The position numbers and the translations under genes were made by a program. A stretch of DNA of 64,000 nt from Cyanobium sp. FGCU52. Lineage in GTDB: Bacteria > Cyanobacteriota > Cyanobacteriia > PCC-6307 > Cyanobiaceae. Positions 1-8,091 of the stretch are shown piece after piece. How positions within the stretch are numbered: position 1 is the first letter of the stretch; the number at the start of each line of letters is the position of its first letter. The notes beneath the pieces are model-generated. The model was not told the DNA's origin and searched no databases. It saw only the letters and a program-made list of their open reading frames with translations. Location of the stretch: the NCBI GenBank assembly GCA_024958715.1, contig JANWUS010000021.1, forward strand, positions 62,001 through 126,000, in the 5' to 3' direction.

Positions 1-2
1 AG

Positions 3-527
<525 letters not shown>

Positions 528-567
528 CCCCCGGGCCCACCGCTCAGGCCCCGGGGCCCCTCAGGGT

Positions 568-1056
568 TCAGGGGCGGTGATCGGGCAGATCGGGCGTCTG
601 GTGCAGGAGGCGGTTGAGGCGCAACCGATCGGCGTTGAGGGGATCGGGGGCCAGTTCGCCGGCCAGCTCGCGGAACTTCTGCTCCACCTCGTCGGGAACG
701 CGCACGTCGAAGACGCGCTCCATCAGGGCTTCGATCGAGAACAGGTGGGCGTTGATGTTCTCCAGATCGGCCATGGCCTGCTGGATCGGCTCCGACTCGG
801 CTGTGGCGGCGGCGGAGCCCGCATCGGCAGGCGCTGCGCCTGCAGGGCCCTCGGGGGCGTCGCCGTACTGCTTCTGCAGCTCCTCAAGCACGCGCCCGGC
901 CAGGGTGCGGAACGATTGCAGGGCCGCCCAGTTGAGCTCCTGCTGCTGACGCAGGCTGGGATTCTCGCGGATCAATCGGTCGTGTTCCCGATAGAAGCGC
1001 TGGCAGTCAGGGCATTGGCAGGGCTCTTCGGGCACCGCGTTCCCTTCTCCGATCAA
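568..1056 (-). CDS. Conserved hypothetical protein, CxxC near N-terminus
   Basis: This 162-residue protein converges on glgP. Near the N-terminus it has a CQCPDC cluster that could bind metal, then a charged, probably helical body (QQQELNWAALQSFRTLAGRVLEEL) and an Ala/Pro-rich linker near residues 70-90. There is no signal peptide or membrane segment. I do not recognise the family; the composition and length suggest a small soluble cyanobacterial protein of unknown function. Codon use looks normal for the host and the frame is free of stops, but a similarly long frame lies on the other strand, so confidence is moderate. Its upstream side abuts the remains of a broken vapC. Confidence 0.6.
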   Translation of the reverse strand: MIGEGNAVPEEPCQCPDCQRFYREHDRLIRENPSLRQQQELNWAALQSFRTLAGRVLEELQKQYGDAPEGPAGAAPADAGSAAATAESEPIQQAMADLENINAHLFSIEALMERVFDVRVPDEVEQKFRELAGELAPDPLNADRLRLNRLLHQTPDLPDHRP

Positions 1057-1107
1057 CTCCCATCATGGCATTGAAACGGGTCCGGCTGCCTGAGTCCCGG
1101 TTCAGTC

Positions 1108-1313
1108 CATAGACGCTCCCAGGCTTCCGCAGCGGTGAGAGCCCCTGAGCGGGCCACCTTTCAGAGAACGTCGGCCACCTCCACCATCTGGAACGCCGGA
1201 GCCAGAACCTGCCCTGCCTCTTCGAGCCGATCTGCCACCTGATCCACCCCCTCCTGATCCAACAGGAAACGCACGGCAGCCGATGCATCGAGAACCAGAC
1301 GCTCAGCGGTCAC
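1108..1313 (-). pseudogene. VapC-type PIN-domain toxin, broken by an in-frame stop
   Basis: Starting at a GTG (1313-1311) that overlaps the antitoxin stop, the minus strand encodes the N-terminal half of a PIN ribonuclease: LVLDASAAVRFLLDQEG with the first catalytic Asp, then APAFQMVEVADVL. An in-frame TGA at 1163-1161 follows, where the family usually has Trp. The homology continues past it in the same frame (KVARSGALTAAEAWERL). After that the C-terminal half, with the remaining acidic residues, is missing and the sequence runs into the neighbouring gene. The toxin should be inactive. The start overlap and order match FitA/FitB-type TA modules. Confidence 0.75.
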
Positions 1314-1545
1314 GGACCGCACGAATCATGTCCTCGGGACTCTGCTCAAGCACGACGGAAGGGCGATCAAGCCGGGCCCGCCAGTGGGCGAGGGCGGCGC
1401 GCCGGCACTCCACCCGATCAGCCTGCGCCACAGAGGTGAGATCGACGATCGCCTGCTGGGCAAGGCTGCGTCGATGCAACTGAGCTCGCCGCAACAGGTG
1501 GTTGTACACAGCGGCAGGAAGATCGCAAATCTGCAGGGAGGGCAT
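1303..1545 (-). CDS. FitA-like ribbon-helix-helix antitoxin
   Basis: This 80-residue protein begins MPSLQICDLPAAVYNHLLRRAQ, a pattern of the FitA/VapB ribbon-helix-helix antitoxins: a short beta strand followed by two helices (HRRSLAQQAIVDL). Its C-terminal tail (SPEDMIRAVRDR) is the usual toxin-binding extension. The ATG at 1545 is preferred over the ATG at 1593 because the family starts at this MPSLQI. The stop overlaps the GTG of the partner vapC, which is broken. The antitoxin itself is intact, so it may persist as an orphan that could bind its own operator or a related toxin elsewhere. Confidence 0.75.
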   Translation of the reverse strand: MPSLQICDLPAAVYNHLLRRAQLHRRSLAQQAIVDLTSVAQADRVECRRAALAHWRARLDRPSVVLEQSPEDMIRAVRDR

Positions 1546-1610
1546 CTCCGAAACAGGCACGAACCTATCGGGCATATTCACTCGCGTGTGCAACTTGCCT
1601 GCGCGCGCCC

Positions 1611-1943
1611 TCAGGCCGCCAGGGGCCCGGCGCCGGCCTGGGGGGGGAGGCCTTCGTCGTCGATCCCGGCCGCATCGGGCAGGGGGATCTCGATCGAACT
1701 CACCACGTGAATCACATCGCGCAGCCGCATCGAATCGGCGAACCAGCCCATCGCCTGCTCCACATCCCCGCGGCGCTCGGCGTCGGTGGCCTGCTCCTCG
1801 TGGGCTTCGGCCAGCAGGGCGAGCCAGCAGAGGCAGCGGGCCTGCACCACCGAAAGGTCGAGCTCATCGGGCTGGCTGTCGGCGATGCGCTCGCTTTCCT
1901 GCTGCACCAGCAGCCGCAGGCGCAGGTCGTGAAGCTGGGTCAT
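1611..1943 (-). CDS. Hypothetical protein, helical
   Basis: This 110-residue soluble protein starts MTQLHDLRLRLLVQQESERIAD and is rich in Glu, Ala and Leu, probably all helical (QARCLCWLALLAEAHEEQATDAERRGDVEQAMGWFADSMRLRDVI). The spacing of the hydrophobic residues suggests a TPR-like or four-helix fold, but no known motif is clear. The start at 1943 is chosen because the longer frame back to 2066 has a composition unlike coding sequence. Function unknown. It sits between two broken TA loci. Confidence 0.55.
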   Translation of the reverse strand: MTQLHDLRLRLLVQQESERIADSQPDELDLSVVQARCLCWLALLAEAHEEQATDAERRGDVEQAMGWFADSMRLRDVIHVVSSIEIPLPDAAGIDDEGLPPQAGAGPLAA

Positions 1944-2096
1944 CCGGGCGGCGACGACTGGACCCACGCTAGCGGCGGTGCCCGAAATCCAAAAGCCGCC
2001 ATCCGTAGTGCCCGCTACCGGAACGGAACGCTCCGGCTGCTGCCGATGGCAAGCCGTTGTTCCCATCCGGGGCCATGCGTCGAAAGGCCTGAGGCG

Positions 2097-2366
2097 TCAG
2101 GACCGATAAACCTCACGGCGATGGCCGATCTGGAGCACCAACAGCACCAGCCGATCGTCCTCGATCCGGCAGATCATCCGGTAGTCCCCAACCCGGTAGG
2201 GCCTGAGGCCTGCGAGATTCGCAGTCAGTGGTTTGCCACGACCCCGTGGATCCTCGGCCTACTGCAGCAGTCGGCTCAGGTAGCGCAACAGGGTCTGAGC
2301 GGTTGAGCGATCCAGCTTCTTGAGCTGTCGTTTCGCCGTCTCAGAGATCAGCAGGGTCCAGGCCAA
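2097..2366 (-). pseudogene. RelE/ParE-family toxin interrupted by an amber codon
   Basis: Read from a TTG at 2366 that lies inside the antitoxin's 3' end, the frame gives AWTLLISETAKRQLKKLDRS and then LLRYLSRLLQ, followed by TAG at 2261-2259. The same frame continues without further defects as AEDPRGRGKPLTANLAGL and then YRVGDYRMICRIEDDRLVLLVLQIGHR, ending at a TGA at 2099-2097. The second part holds the conserved RelE core (dPR.GK.L...YRVGDYRiiC with the terminal GHR). Only one substitution separates it from a complete toxin of about 89 residues, so inactivation is recent, or the codon is read through. Confidence 0.8.
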
Positions 2367-2577
2367 GGTCAGCCACCACCTCATCGAGGCCGTACGTTCG
2401 CTCCTGGCCCAGGCGGACCCTCTCTGCCACAGCTGCACCGAGGTAAACGTCCTCAAGCTCTTCGAGGCCATGCTCGATCAGGACGCGCAGGTAGAACGCC
2501 TTGGTTCGGCCGGTGGCCTCGGCCAGGTGATTGAGGCGCTCCTCGATCTCAGGCTCCAGCCTCACGGTGGTGGCCAT
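2341..2577 (-). CDS. RelB/CopG-type ribbon-helix-helix antitoxin
   Basis: This 78-residue protein has MATTVRLEPEIEERLNHLAEATGRTKAFYLRVLIEHGLEEL, a CopG/RHH DNA-binding fold: a strand, then two helices with the turn at TGRTK. The acidic tail (LDEVVADLGLDPADL) would wrap the toxin. The ATG at 2577 is chosen because the family begins at MATTVRL. Its 3' end overlaps the TTG start of the broken relE by 26 bases, indicating translational coupling. Intact, although its partner carries a premature stop. Confidence 0.8.
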   Translation of the reverse strand: MATTVRLEPEIEERLNHLAEATGRTKAFYLRVLIEHGLEELEDVYLGAAVAERVRLGQERTYGLDEVVADLGLDPADL

Positions 2578-2642
2578 GCAGTCACCTGAATACACCGGTG
2601 CACTCTAAGCTCATCCCAACGCGGTAAGCTCCGCGAGCCCAT

Positions 2643-2792
2643 GGGCTTCTTGCAGAAGTCGGCCGGAACCCGAAGGATCTCCAGGCCGACGGCGACAGGG
2701 CCATGGCCTGTATGGAAGCCGATCTGCCGCTCCTGTTCAGTGACCGCGACTTCCGGCCCAACGTGGACCACCTGGACTTGAGGGTGGCCTGA
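2643..2792 (+). pseudogene. C-terminal fragment of a VapC PIN-domain toxin
   Basis: An open frame ending at the TGA at 2790-2792 encodes MACMEADLPLLFSDRDFRPNVDHLDLRVA. This is the last strand-helix of a VapC toxin: the motif DLPLL.sDRDF carries the C-terminal acidic residues of PIN enzymes. Nothing upstream encodes the rest of the domain, and no antitoxin is adjacent. I read it as the surviving 3' scrap of a deleted vapBC module; it should have no function. Confidence 0.65.
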
Positions 2793-2871
2793 AGCCACGT
2801 GAGGCCGCACGGCGCTGACAGGACACCGTTGGCGACATCACAGGTCCGACGTTTGCAGCATCAACCACGCA

Positions 2872-4179
2872 ATGAATGCCGCACTAGCCTGCCGCCATTC
2901 ACCGCATCGCTGCGCCCACTTGGCCTCTGCCCCCTACATCCCGCGCATCGCCGATGCCGAGCTGGCCGCTGCCCTGGGCGCCGCGGGCGCCGTGGTGATC
3001 GAGGGCCCCAAGGCCTGCGGCAAAACCCGCATGGCCCAGCAGCGGGCCGCGTCCACGGTGCTGCTGGATGTGGACCTGGCGGCGCGGCAGGCGCTGGCCG
3101 TGGATCCGGCGCTGGTGCTGCAGGGCCCACGGCCCCGGCTGCTGGATGAATGGCAGGTGGAGCCTCAGCTGTGGAACCAGGTGCGGCGCGCCGTGGATGC
3201 GGCGGCGGCGCCGGGTCAGTTTCTGCTCACGGGTTCGGCGGTGCCGGCGGATGACGCCGCACGGCACACGGGAGCGGGGCGCTTTTCCTTTGTGCGGCTG
3301 CGACCGATGACCCTGATCGAAGGCGGCGCAGGCCGGGGCGGGGTGTCGCTGGCGGCGCTGCTGGGCGGGGAGCCGCCCCAGTGCGCGGATCCGGGTCTGA
3401 GCGTGGCTGATCTGGCCGAGCTGGTGTGCCGCGGAGGCTGGCCGGGCCAGCGCACCAGCCCCCTGAAGGCCGCCTGCCGGGCCGCCCGCGACTACCTGGA
3501 GCAGGTGCGACAGGTGGATGTGCAGCGACTGGAACAGCACCGCCGCGATCCGCAGCGGCTGGGCGCTCTGCTGCGTGCGCTGGCCCGCAGCGTGGCCACC
3601 GAGGCATCGCTCAACACGCTGGCGGCGGATGCCGGCGGCGGCGATGGGCCCCTAGATCCGCGCACCGTGGCCCACCATCTGCAGGCGCTGGAGCGGCTCA
3701 TGGTGCTGGAGCACCAGCCGGCCTGGCGGCCCCATCTGCGCTCGAAGGCAGCGATGCGCCAGGCACCCAGGCGCCATTTCTGCGACCCCTCACTGGCGGT
3801 GGCAGCCCTGGGGGCCAGCCCCGAGCGGCTGCTGACGGAGCTGGCGTGGATGGGCCAGCTGTTCGAATCGCTGGTGATCCGCGACCTGCGTGTGCTGGCG
3901 CAGGCACTCGATGGCGAAGTGTTCCACTACCGCGACAACTACGGCGTTGAGGTGGACGCGATCGTGCAGCTGCGCGACGGCCGCTGGGGCGCGATCGAGA
4001 TCAAGCTTGGCGAAGGCCAGGTGGAAAGCGCAGCCGCGGCACTGCTGCGCTTTCAGAAGCAGCTCAACCTGGAGCGCACAGGCGCACCCGCCTTTCTGGC
4101 GGTGGTGTGCGGCAAGGGCTACGGGTATCGCCGGCCCGATGGCATCGACGTGGTGCCGGTGGGGGCGCTGGGGCTCTGA
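2872..4179 (+). CDS. AAA-like ATPase with DUF4143 domain
   Basis: This 435-residue protein belongs to the ATPase + DUF4143 family. A P-loop, GPKACGKT, lies near residues 45-52, a Walker-B-like LLDEWQ near residues 96-101, and a sensor-like LLTGSA follows. The C-terminal half holds the DUF4143 region, including FESLVIRDLRVLAQ, a nuclease-like block EVDAIVQLRDGRWGAIEIKLG and a short C-terminal strand. The D...ExK pattern there resembles restriction-endonuclease-like folds. Family role is unknown; members are common in accessory regions near TA genes. The start is uncertain by some 20 residues. A partial copy of its 3' end occurs at 9056-9103. Confidence 0.85.
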   Translation: MNAALACRHSPHRCAHLASAPYIPRIADAELAAALGAAGAVVIEGPKACGKTRMAQQRAASTVLLDVDLAARQALAVDPALVLQGPRPRLLDEWQVEPQLWNQVRRAVDAAAAPGQFLLTGSAVPADDAARHTGAGRFSFVRLRPMTLIEGGAGRGGVSLAALLGGEPPQCADPGLSVADLAELVCRGGWPGQRTSPLKAACRAARDYLEQVRQVDVQRLEQHRRDPQRLGALLRALARSVATEASLNTLAADAGGGDGPLDPRTVAHHLQALERLMVLEHQPAWRPHLRSKAAMRQAPRRHFCDPSLAVAALGASPERLLTELAWMGQLFESLVIRDLRVLAQALDGEVFHYRDNYGVEVDAIVQLRDGRWGAIEIKLGEGQVESAAAALLRFQKQLNLERTGAPAFLAVVCGKGYGYRRPDGIDVVPVGALGL

Positions 4180-4186
4180 GGGCACC

Positions 4187-4576
4187 GCGAACGGTGATCT
4201 GCTCATTCACACCTGCCCCAGCCAGCGAGGCCAGGCTCTGCTGCGAGCCCTCAGCGACGACGACACCCTGGCCATGTCGTTCATCACCTGGGCCGAGCTG
4301 TTACGCGGCGCGGAAGTCAGCCAGCGCCGGAAAGCCACCCTGCAGCAGCTGGAAGGCCTGATGCGGCTTGTGCCGGTGCTATATCCGCAGGGGCCGGGCA
4401 TCTGCCAGCACGATGCCGTTCAAGCCAACGCCTTGAAGCGCCGTGCCACGCCCATGGGCGCCAACGATCTCTGGATCGCCCGTCAGGCCCTGGCGATCGG
4501 CGCCACCTTGGTCAGCCACAACGTCGGTGAGTTCAGCCGGATCGATGGTCTGCAGCTGGTCGACTGGGCCGCCTGA
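4187..4576 (+). pseudogene. VapB'-VapC' remnant created by an internal deletion
   Basis: The frame reads NGDLLIHTCPSQRGQALLRALSDDD, which matches the middle of a VapB-type antitoxin, and then without interruption TLAMSFITWAELLRGAE, the second part of a VapC PIN domain. It continues to the usual PIN end (GANDLWIARQALAIGATLVSHN...FSRIDGLQLVDWAA). The antitoxin C-terminus and the toxin N-terminus with its first catalytic Asp (LDTN) are absent. The simplest reading is one in-frame deletion across the vapB/vapC junction. The antitoxin N-terminus is also missing. A fragment at 9104-9265 retains a slightly longer version of the antitoxin piece. Confidence 0.75.
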
Positions 4577-4828
4577 ATCGGCCAGAGGCCAGAGCCCCCG
4601 CCAGCCTTTGCCTCCACACTTGGGCCAGCGCTCGTCGACCTCATGCTGCAGCCCTTCTGAGGGTTGAGGGCTTCGGGCCCCGTTCTTCAGGTCAGATCCA
4701 CCGGGAGGTCGATGAGAAACATGGCCACTGAAAAGCCTTGAAGATCTCAGGAGATGCATGACTGGCGAGGGCCTGAGCGCAAAGCCAAGCCATCTTCTAA
4801 TTTGAAGCAGGTTTGAAGTTCATCGCAC

Positions 4829-6154
4829 TTGTCCGCCCGGCTGCCCCGCAAGCCCCCTCCTCTCCAGGAACTGCTGGAGCGCTGCGGCGGGCTGCAGGAG
4901 ACGCTGCCGATGCTCTCCTGCCTGGCCACCGCAGCGGAGGGAGATCGCTACCTGCACTGGGATGAGCTGCGTCATCGCCCCCCGCCGGAGGGGCTCAACC
5001 ATGAACAGTGGTGGCTGGCCGAGAAGCTCTCCCGCCGGCCCACCCCGCTGCCGCTGCTGGCAAGTGACGGCCAAGCCTTCTGGTTCTCGCATCCTTCGGT
5101 GCTGCTGCAGGGGCTGCATCAGATCGACCTGCAGGCCGGTGCAGGCTTCGTGGCTCCCGAGGCTGTCACCACCCGCTCCACCAGGGATCGCTATCTGTTC
5201 AGTTCGCTGATGGAGGAGGCGATCACCTCCTCGCAGATGGAAGGCGCCGCCACGACGCGGGATGTGGCCAAGACGATGATCCGCAGTCGCCGGCCGCCCC
5301 GGGACCGCTCCGAGCGGATGATCCTCAACAACTTCCTGACGATGCAGCGCATCCAGGAGCTCCAGAAGCAGCCCTTGACACCGCAGCTGGTGCTGGATCT
5401 GCACCGGCTGGTGAGCGAGGACACGCTGGATGACCCTGCCGATGCCGGCCGGCTGCGCCCAGCCGGCAAGGAAGTGGTGGTGGATGACGCCTACGGCACC
5501 GTGTTCCATGTGCCACCACCGGCTGAGGAATTGCCTGAGCGACTGGAGGCGCTCTGCCGCTTTGCCAATGGCGAGACCCCGAAGGTGTTCATCCACCCGG
5601 TGGTGCGGGCCATTGCGCTGCACTTCTGGCTGGCCTACGACCATCCCTTCTGCGATGGCAACGGCCGAACCGCCCGGGCACTCTTCTACTGGGCGGTGCT
5701 GCATCAGGGCTACTGGCTGTTCGAGTTCGTCTCGATTTCCTCGGTGATCAACAGGGCCAGGGGGCAGTACGAGCGCTCGTTCCTGCTCAGTGAGAGCGAC
5801 GACAACGACCTCACCTATTTCCTGCTGGCCCAGGTGAAGGTGATCCAGCAGGCCATCGCCAATCTGCATGCCTATCTGGAACGCAAGGCCGGTGAGGTGG
5901 GGGCTGTGCAGCAGCGGCTGGAGGGGATGGACGGGCTGAACCACCGCCAACTGGCCCTGCTGCGCCATGCCCTTCGGCATTCCGGCTTCCGCTACACGGT
6001 GCTCTCCCACCAGAACAGCCATGGGGTGAGTCATCAGACCGCCCGCAGCGACCTGCAGAAGCTGGCAGCCCGTGGGTTGCTGCTTCCCGGTAAGGATGGA
6101 CGGCGAGACATCTTCAAGGTGCCTGAGGATCTCTCGGCACGGCTGCCGGGCTGA
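4829..6154 (+). CDS. Fic family protein (predicted AMP transferase) with internal inhibitory helix
   Basis: This 441-residue protein has a complete Fic active-site motif, HPFCDGNGRTAR, at residues 272-283, and the upstream flap segment DDAYGTVFHVPPP. A class II-type inhibitory motif (S/T)xxxE(G/N) is present as S134-SQM-E138-G139, which normally blocks ATP binding and keeps the enzyme self-inhibited. The N-terminal half is the Fic_N-type domain and the C-terminus has a winged-helix-like segment (SHQTARSDLQKLAARGLL). The start is a TTG at 4829; the next ATG is at residue 28. It sits among TA genes but has no separate antitoxin gene. Likely activity is AMPylation of a protein target that I cannot identify. 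Confidence 0.88.
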   Translation: MSARLPRKPPPLQELLERCGGLQETLPMLSCLATAAEGDRYLHWDELRHRPPPEGLNHEQWWLAEKLSRRPTPLPLLASDGQAFWFSHPSVLLQGLHQIDLQAGAGFVAPEAVTTRSTRDRYLFSSLMEEAITSSQMEGAATTRDVAKTMIRSRRPPRDRSERMILNNFLTMQRIQELQKQPLTPQLVLDLHRLVSEDTLDDPADAGRLRPAGKEVVVDDAYGTVFHVPPPAEELPERLEALCRFANGETPKVFIHPVVRAIALHFWLAYDHPFCDGNGRTARALFYWAVLHQGYWLFEFVSISSVINRARGQYERSFLLSESDDNDLTYFLLAQVKVIQQAIANLHAYLERKAGEVGAVQQRLEGMDGLNHRQLALLRHALRHSGFRYTVLSHQNSHGVSHQTARSDLQKLAARGLLLPGKDGRRDIFKVPEDLSARLPG

Positions 6155-6248
6155 TCTGTCCGGCGACGATGAGATAGGCGCCCGCCTGCGTCGTTGCCGG
6201 ACACGGTGGGGACGATCGTGGGGCTGATGGCCGGTGGCAGCTGCCGCC

Positions 6249-6656
6249 TCAGCCGCCACGGTGAGCCATGGGCAGCAGCTGCACACCCACCCCGGTGGAG
6301 AAGCGCTGGTCAAAGCTCAGCACCGGCAGCGCCCCCGCCCGGGAAGCACGGGCCAGGATCAGGTGATCCGCCAGGTCGCCGCCCTGGCGGAAGTGCTCCA
6401 ACGCATCAATCACCGCATCGATGTCATCCACCACAACGCCACGGGTACGCACCAGTTTCTCGAGAAGCTGAAAACGGCAAGGGCGCTCCAGCTCATATCC
6501 CAGCAGCACCCAGGCCACCTCCGCGAGCACCACGTCCGGCAGATACACGCCACCTGTGGCGATGGCATCGAGGAAAGCCCGTTCGGCGATCGGCGTCTGC
6601 TGCGGGTCGTCGCCGATCAGCAGCCGCACCGCCACGTTGGTGTCAAGGGTCCTCAT
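6249..6656 (-). CDS. vapC: VapC family PIN-domain ribonuclease toxin
   Basis: This 135-residue PIN protein starts MRTLDTNVAVRLLIGDD with the catalytic Asp at residue 5. It continues through LPDVVLAEVAWVLLG (conserved Glu) and a C-terminal DLADHLILARASRAGALPVLSFDQRF with the remaining acidic residues, so the active site looks complete. Its ATG overlaps the 3' end of the AbrB-type antitoxin gene by 14 bases, the usual coupling. The ATG at 6656 is preferred to 6674 because of that overlap and the family start. A broken second copy of the same gene lies at 9315-9469. Confidence 0.88.
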   Translation of the reverse strand: MRTLDTNVAVRLLIGDDPQQTPIAERAFLDAIATGGVYLPDVVLAEVAWVLLGYELERPCRFQLLEKLVRTRGVVVDDIDAVIDALEHFRQGGDLADHLILARASRAGALPVLSFDQRFSTGVGVQLLPMAHRGG

Positions 6657-6888
6657 GGCCAACGGCGGAGGCAATGGCGTGCTCCATGTCCTCCCGGCTC
6701 ATCGTCCGCCGCACGGCTGGCCGATTACGGAACAGGTCTTCGGGCTCGTATCTCGCGGGCACAAGCACAAGCCGACCCTGCGGGTCAGTGCTTGCCTGCA
6801 GCCTGGTGCCAGGCGCCAGACCCAGGGCATGGCGCAGCCGCCTGGGAATCGTGAGCTGACCCTTGGAGCTGAGCGTGACAATTTCTAT
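6643..6888 (-). CDS. vapB: AbrB/SpoVT-type antitoxin, non-standard start
   Basis: The frame encodes VTLSSKGQLTIPRRLRHALGLAPGTRL, the swapped-hairpin AbrB DNA-binding fold, then a toxin-binding tail (YEPEDLFRNRPAVRRTMSREDME). No ATG, GTG or TTG lies in frame between the coding core and an upstream in-frame TAA. The codon aligned with the ATG of the paralogue at 9693 is ATA (6888-6886), followed by ATT at 6882. Either a rare AUA/AUU start is used or the start has been lost. The gene is otherwise intact and overlaps vapC. A palindrome just upstream is the probable autoregulatory operator. Confidence 0.75.
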   Translation of the reverse strand: MEIVTLSSKGQLTIPRRLRHALGLAPGTRLQASTDPQGRLVLVPARYEPEDLFRNRPAVRRTMSREDMEHAIASAVGHEDP

Positions 6889-6897
6889 CCGGCGATT

Positions 6898-6916
6898 GTA
6901 AGGCGACTCGCCTTAC
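6898..6916. promoter_or_regulatory. Palindromic operator candidate for the AbrB/VapC locus
   Basis: GTAAGGCGA-C-TCGCCTTAC is a perfect 9-bp inverted repeat around one base, 9 bases upstream of the likely antitoxin start, in the 111-bp gap to the divergent phd gene. The paralogous locus at 9703-9721 keeps the same element with one mismatch, which supports selection or recent common origin. VapB antitoxins of this class usually bind such sites to repress their own operon; here it could also affect the divergent phd-vapC pair. Confidence 0.6.
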
Positions 6917-6999
6917 ACAACGACCTCAAACGGCCGGAACCTCCTCCTGTTGGTCCACAAGCGGACTAATCTCAGGGGTGCTCGGCCCGTTCCTGCGCC

Positions 7000-7263
7000 A
7001 TGGACATCCCCTCCCCTCGAACCGTGAACGTGCACGAGGCCAAGACGCACTTCTCCCGCCTGATCGATGCCGCCCATGCGGGCGAAACGATCGTGGTCGC
7101 CAAAGGCGGGCGGCCTTGGGCGCGGCTGATGCCGCTTGAGCAGCCCATGCCCCAGCGACAGCCGGGCGTCCTGGCCGGCCGCATCCCCTTGCCGCCGCCC
7201 AAGGCGCTGCTGGAGCCGCTACCGGAGGAGGAACTCGCCGCGTTGGAGCAGCCCCTGCCGTGA
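7000..7263 (+). CDS. Phd/YefM family antitoxin
   Basis: This 87-residue protein has the Phd/YefM signature at residues 7-35: VNVHEAKTHFSRLIDAAHAGE followed by IVVAKGGRPWARL. The N-terminal domain binds DNA and dimerises; the C-terminal part (PPPKALLEPLPEEELAALEQPLP) should occupy the toxin groove. The ATG at 7000 fits the family start. The stop overlaps the GTG of the next gene, so the two form one operon. Confidence 0.88.
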   Translation: MDIPSPRTVNVHEAKTHFSRLIDAAHAGETIVVAKGGRPWARLMPLEQPMPQRQPGVLAGRIPLPPPKALLEPLPEEELAALEQPLP

Positions 7264-7652
7264 GAGCGGAGTATCTGCTCGACACTCACGCCCTGCTCTG
7301 GTGGCTGGCCGAACCTGATCGCCTCTCAGAGGCAGCCTATGCCGCCATGGCCGATCCCACCGCTCGTGTCGTCGTGAGTGCAGCCTCCGGCTGGGAGATC
7401 GCCACCAAGGTGCGCCTGGGCAAACTGCCTGCCGCGGTTGAGCTGCTCACCGGTCTACCGGAGCTGCTGGCAAGCCAGGGCTTCGAGCTGCTGCCGATTC
7501 AGTTGCAGCACGGCCTGCGCGCCGGCGGCTACCCGATGGCGCACCGGGATCCTTTCGATCGCCTGCTTGCCGCCCAGGCGGAACTGTCCAACCTCACCCT
7601 GGTGAGCCTGGATCCAGCGCTGCAACCCTTCCCCTGCCAGGTGCTCTGGTAG
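7260..7652 (+). CDS. VapC-like PIN-domain toxin, partner of Phd
   Basis: This 130-residue PIN protein starts at a GTG that overlaps the antitoxin stop. It contains EYLLDTHALLWWLAEPDRLS, the DTHxLLWW subgroup that pairs with Phd-type antitoxins, then SAASGWEIATKVRLGKL and the C-terminal MAHRDPFDRLLAAQAELSNLTLVSLD with the conserved acidic residues. All expected catalytic positions are present, so the module looks functional. The predicted activity is cleavage of tRNA or other RNA when free of antitoxin. Confidence 0.88.
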   Translation: MRAEYLLDTHALLWWLAEPDRLSEAAYAAMADPTARVVVSAASGWEIATKVRLGKLPAAVELLTGLPELLASQGFELLPIQLQHGLRAGGYPMAHRDPFDRLLAAQAELSNLTLVSLDPALQPFPCQVLW

Positions 7653-7764
7653 CAGCTGCGATCTGAAGCAGATGTCAACCTTCTGCAGGTGGCCGCACCG
7701 GTGGGCTTCCCCCTGCTTTCAGGGCTGCGATCAGGGCTTCTGAAAGGACCTGATCACTCGCTGA

Positions 7765-8091
7765 TCAGAAGCTCGAGCTGCGTGCCAGAAGCACTGGCAA
7801 CTGCTCGCTGAGGGTGATCCAAACCTCCTCGAGGTCCACCCGGTCGTAAGCGTGGATCAGGACATCCCGCATCCCGGCCATGTCACGCCAGGGGATCTGG
7901 GGATGTTTCTGGCGACAGCTGTCGCTGAGCCGCTTCGTGGCTTCACCAATGATCTCGAGATTGCGTACCACAGCGTCTTGGAGAACCTCGCTGAACAGGA
8001 ACGTCTCGCGATCGGGGACGGCAAAGCCCTCAACCCGGCGGATGGCCGTCAGGATGTCGGCGAGGGCATCACGGTCCCTTGGCTCCATCAC
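7765..8091 (-). CDS. hepT: HepT-like HEPN-domain toxin
   Basis: This 108-residue all-helical protein of the HepT family has the HEPN ribonuclease motif RxxxxHxY at R75-DVLI-H80-A-Y82. Its start ATG overlaps the stop of the nucleotidyltransferase gene upstream, the standard mntA-hepT order. HEPN toxins of this type are RNases that are silenced when the MNT partner AMPylates the motif tyrosine. All key residues are present. Confidence 0.9.
   Translation of the reverse strand: MMEPRDRDALADILTAIRRVEGFAVPDRETFLFSEVLQDAVVRNLEIIGEATKRLSDSCRQKHPQIPWRDMAGMRDVLIHAYDRVDLEEVWITLSEQLPVLLARSSSF

Noticed and set aside
1007-1288. A 93-residue reading frame on the minus strand
   Set aside because: Its composition (many Trp and Arg) is that of a shadow; the real coding signal here is the broken vapC in another frame.
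2562-2810. An 82-residue minus-strand frame overlapping the VapC scrap
   Set aside because: The plus strand carries the recognisable PIN C-terminus; the minus frame has no family features.
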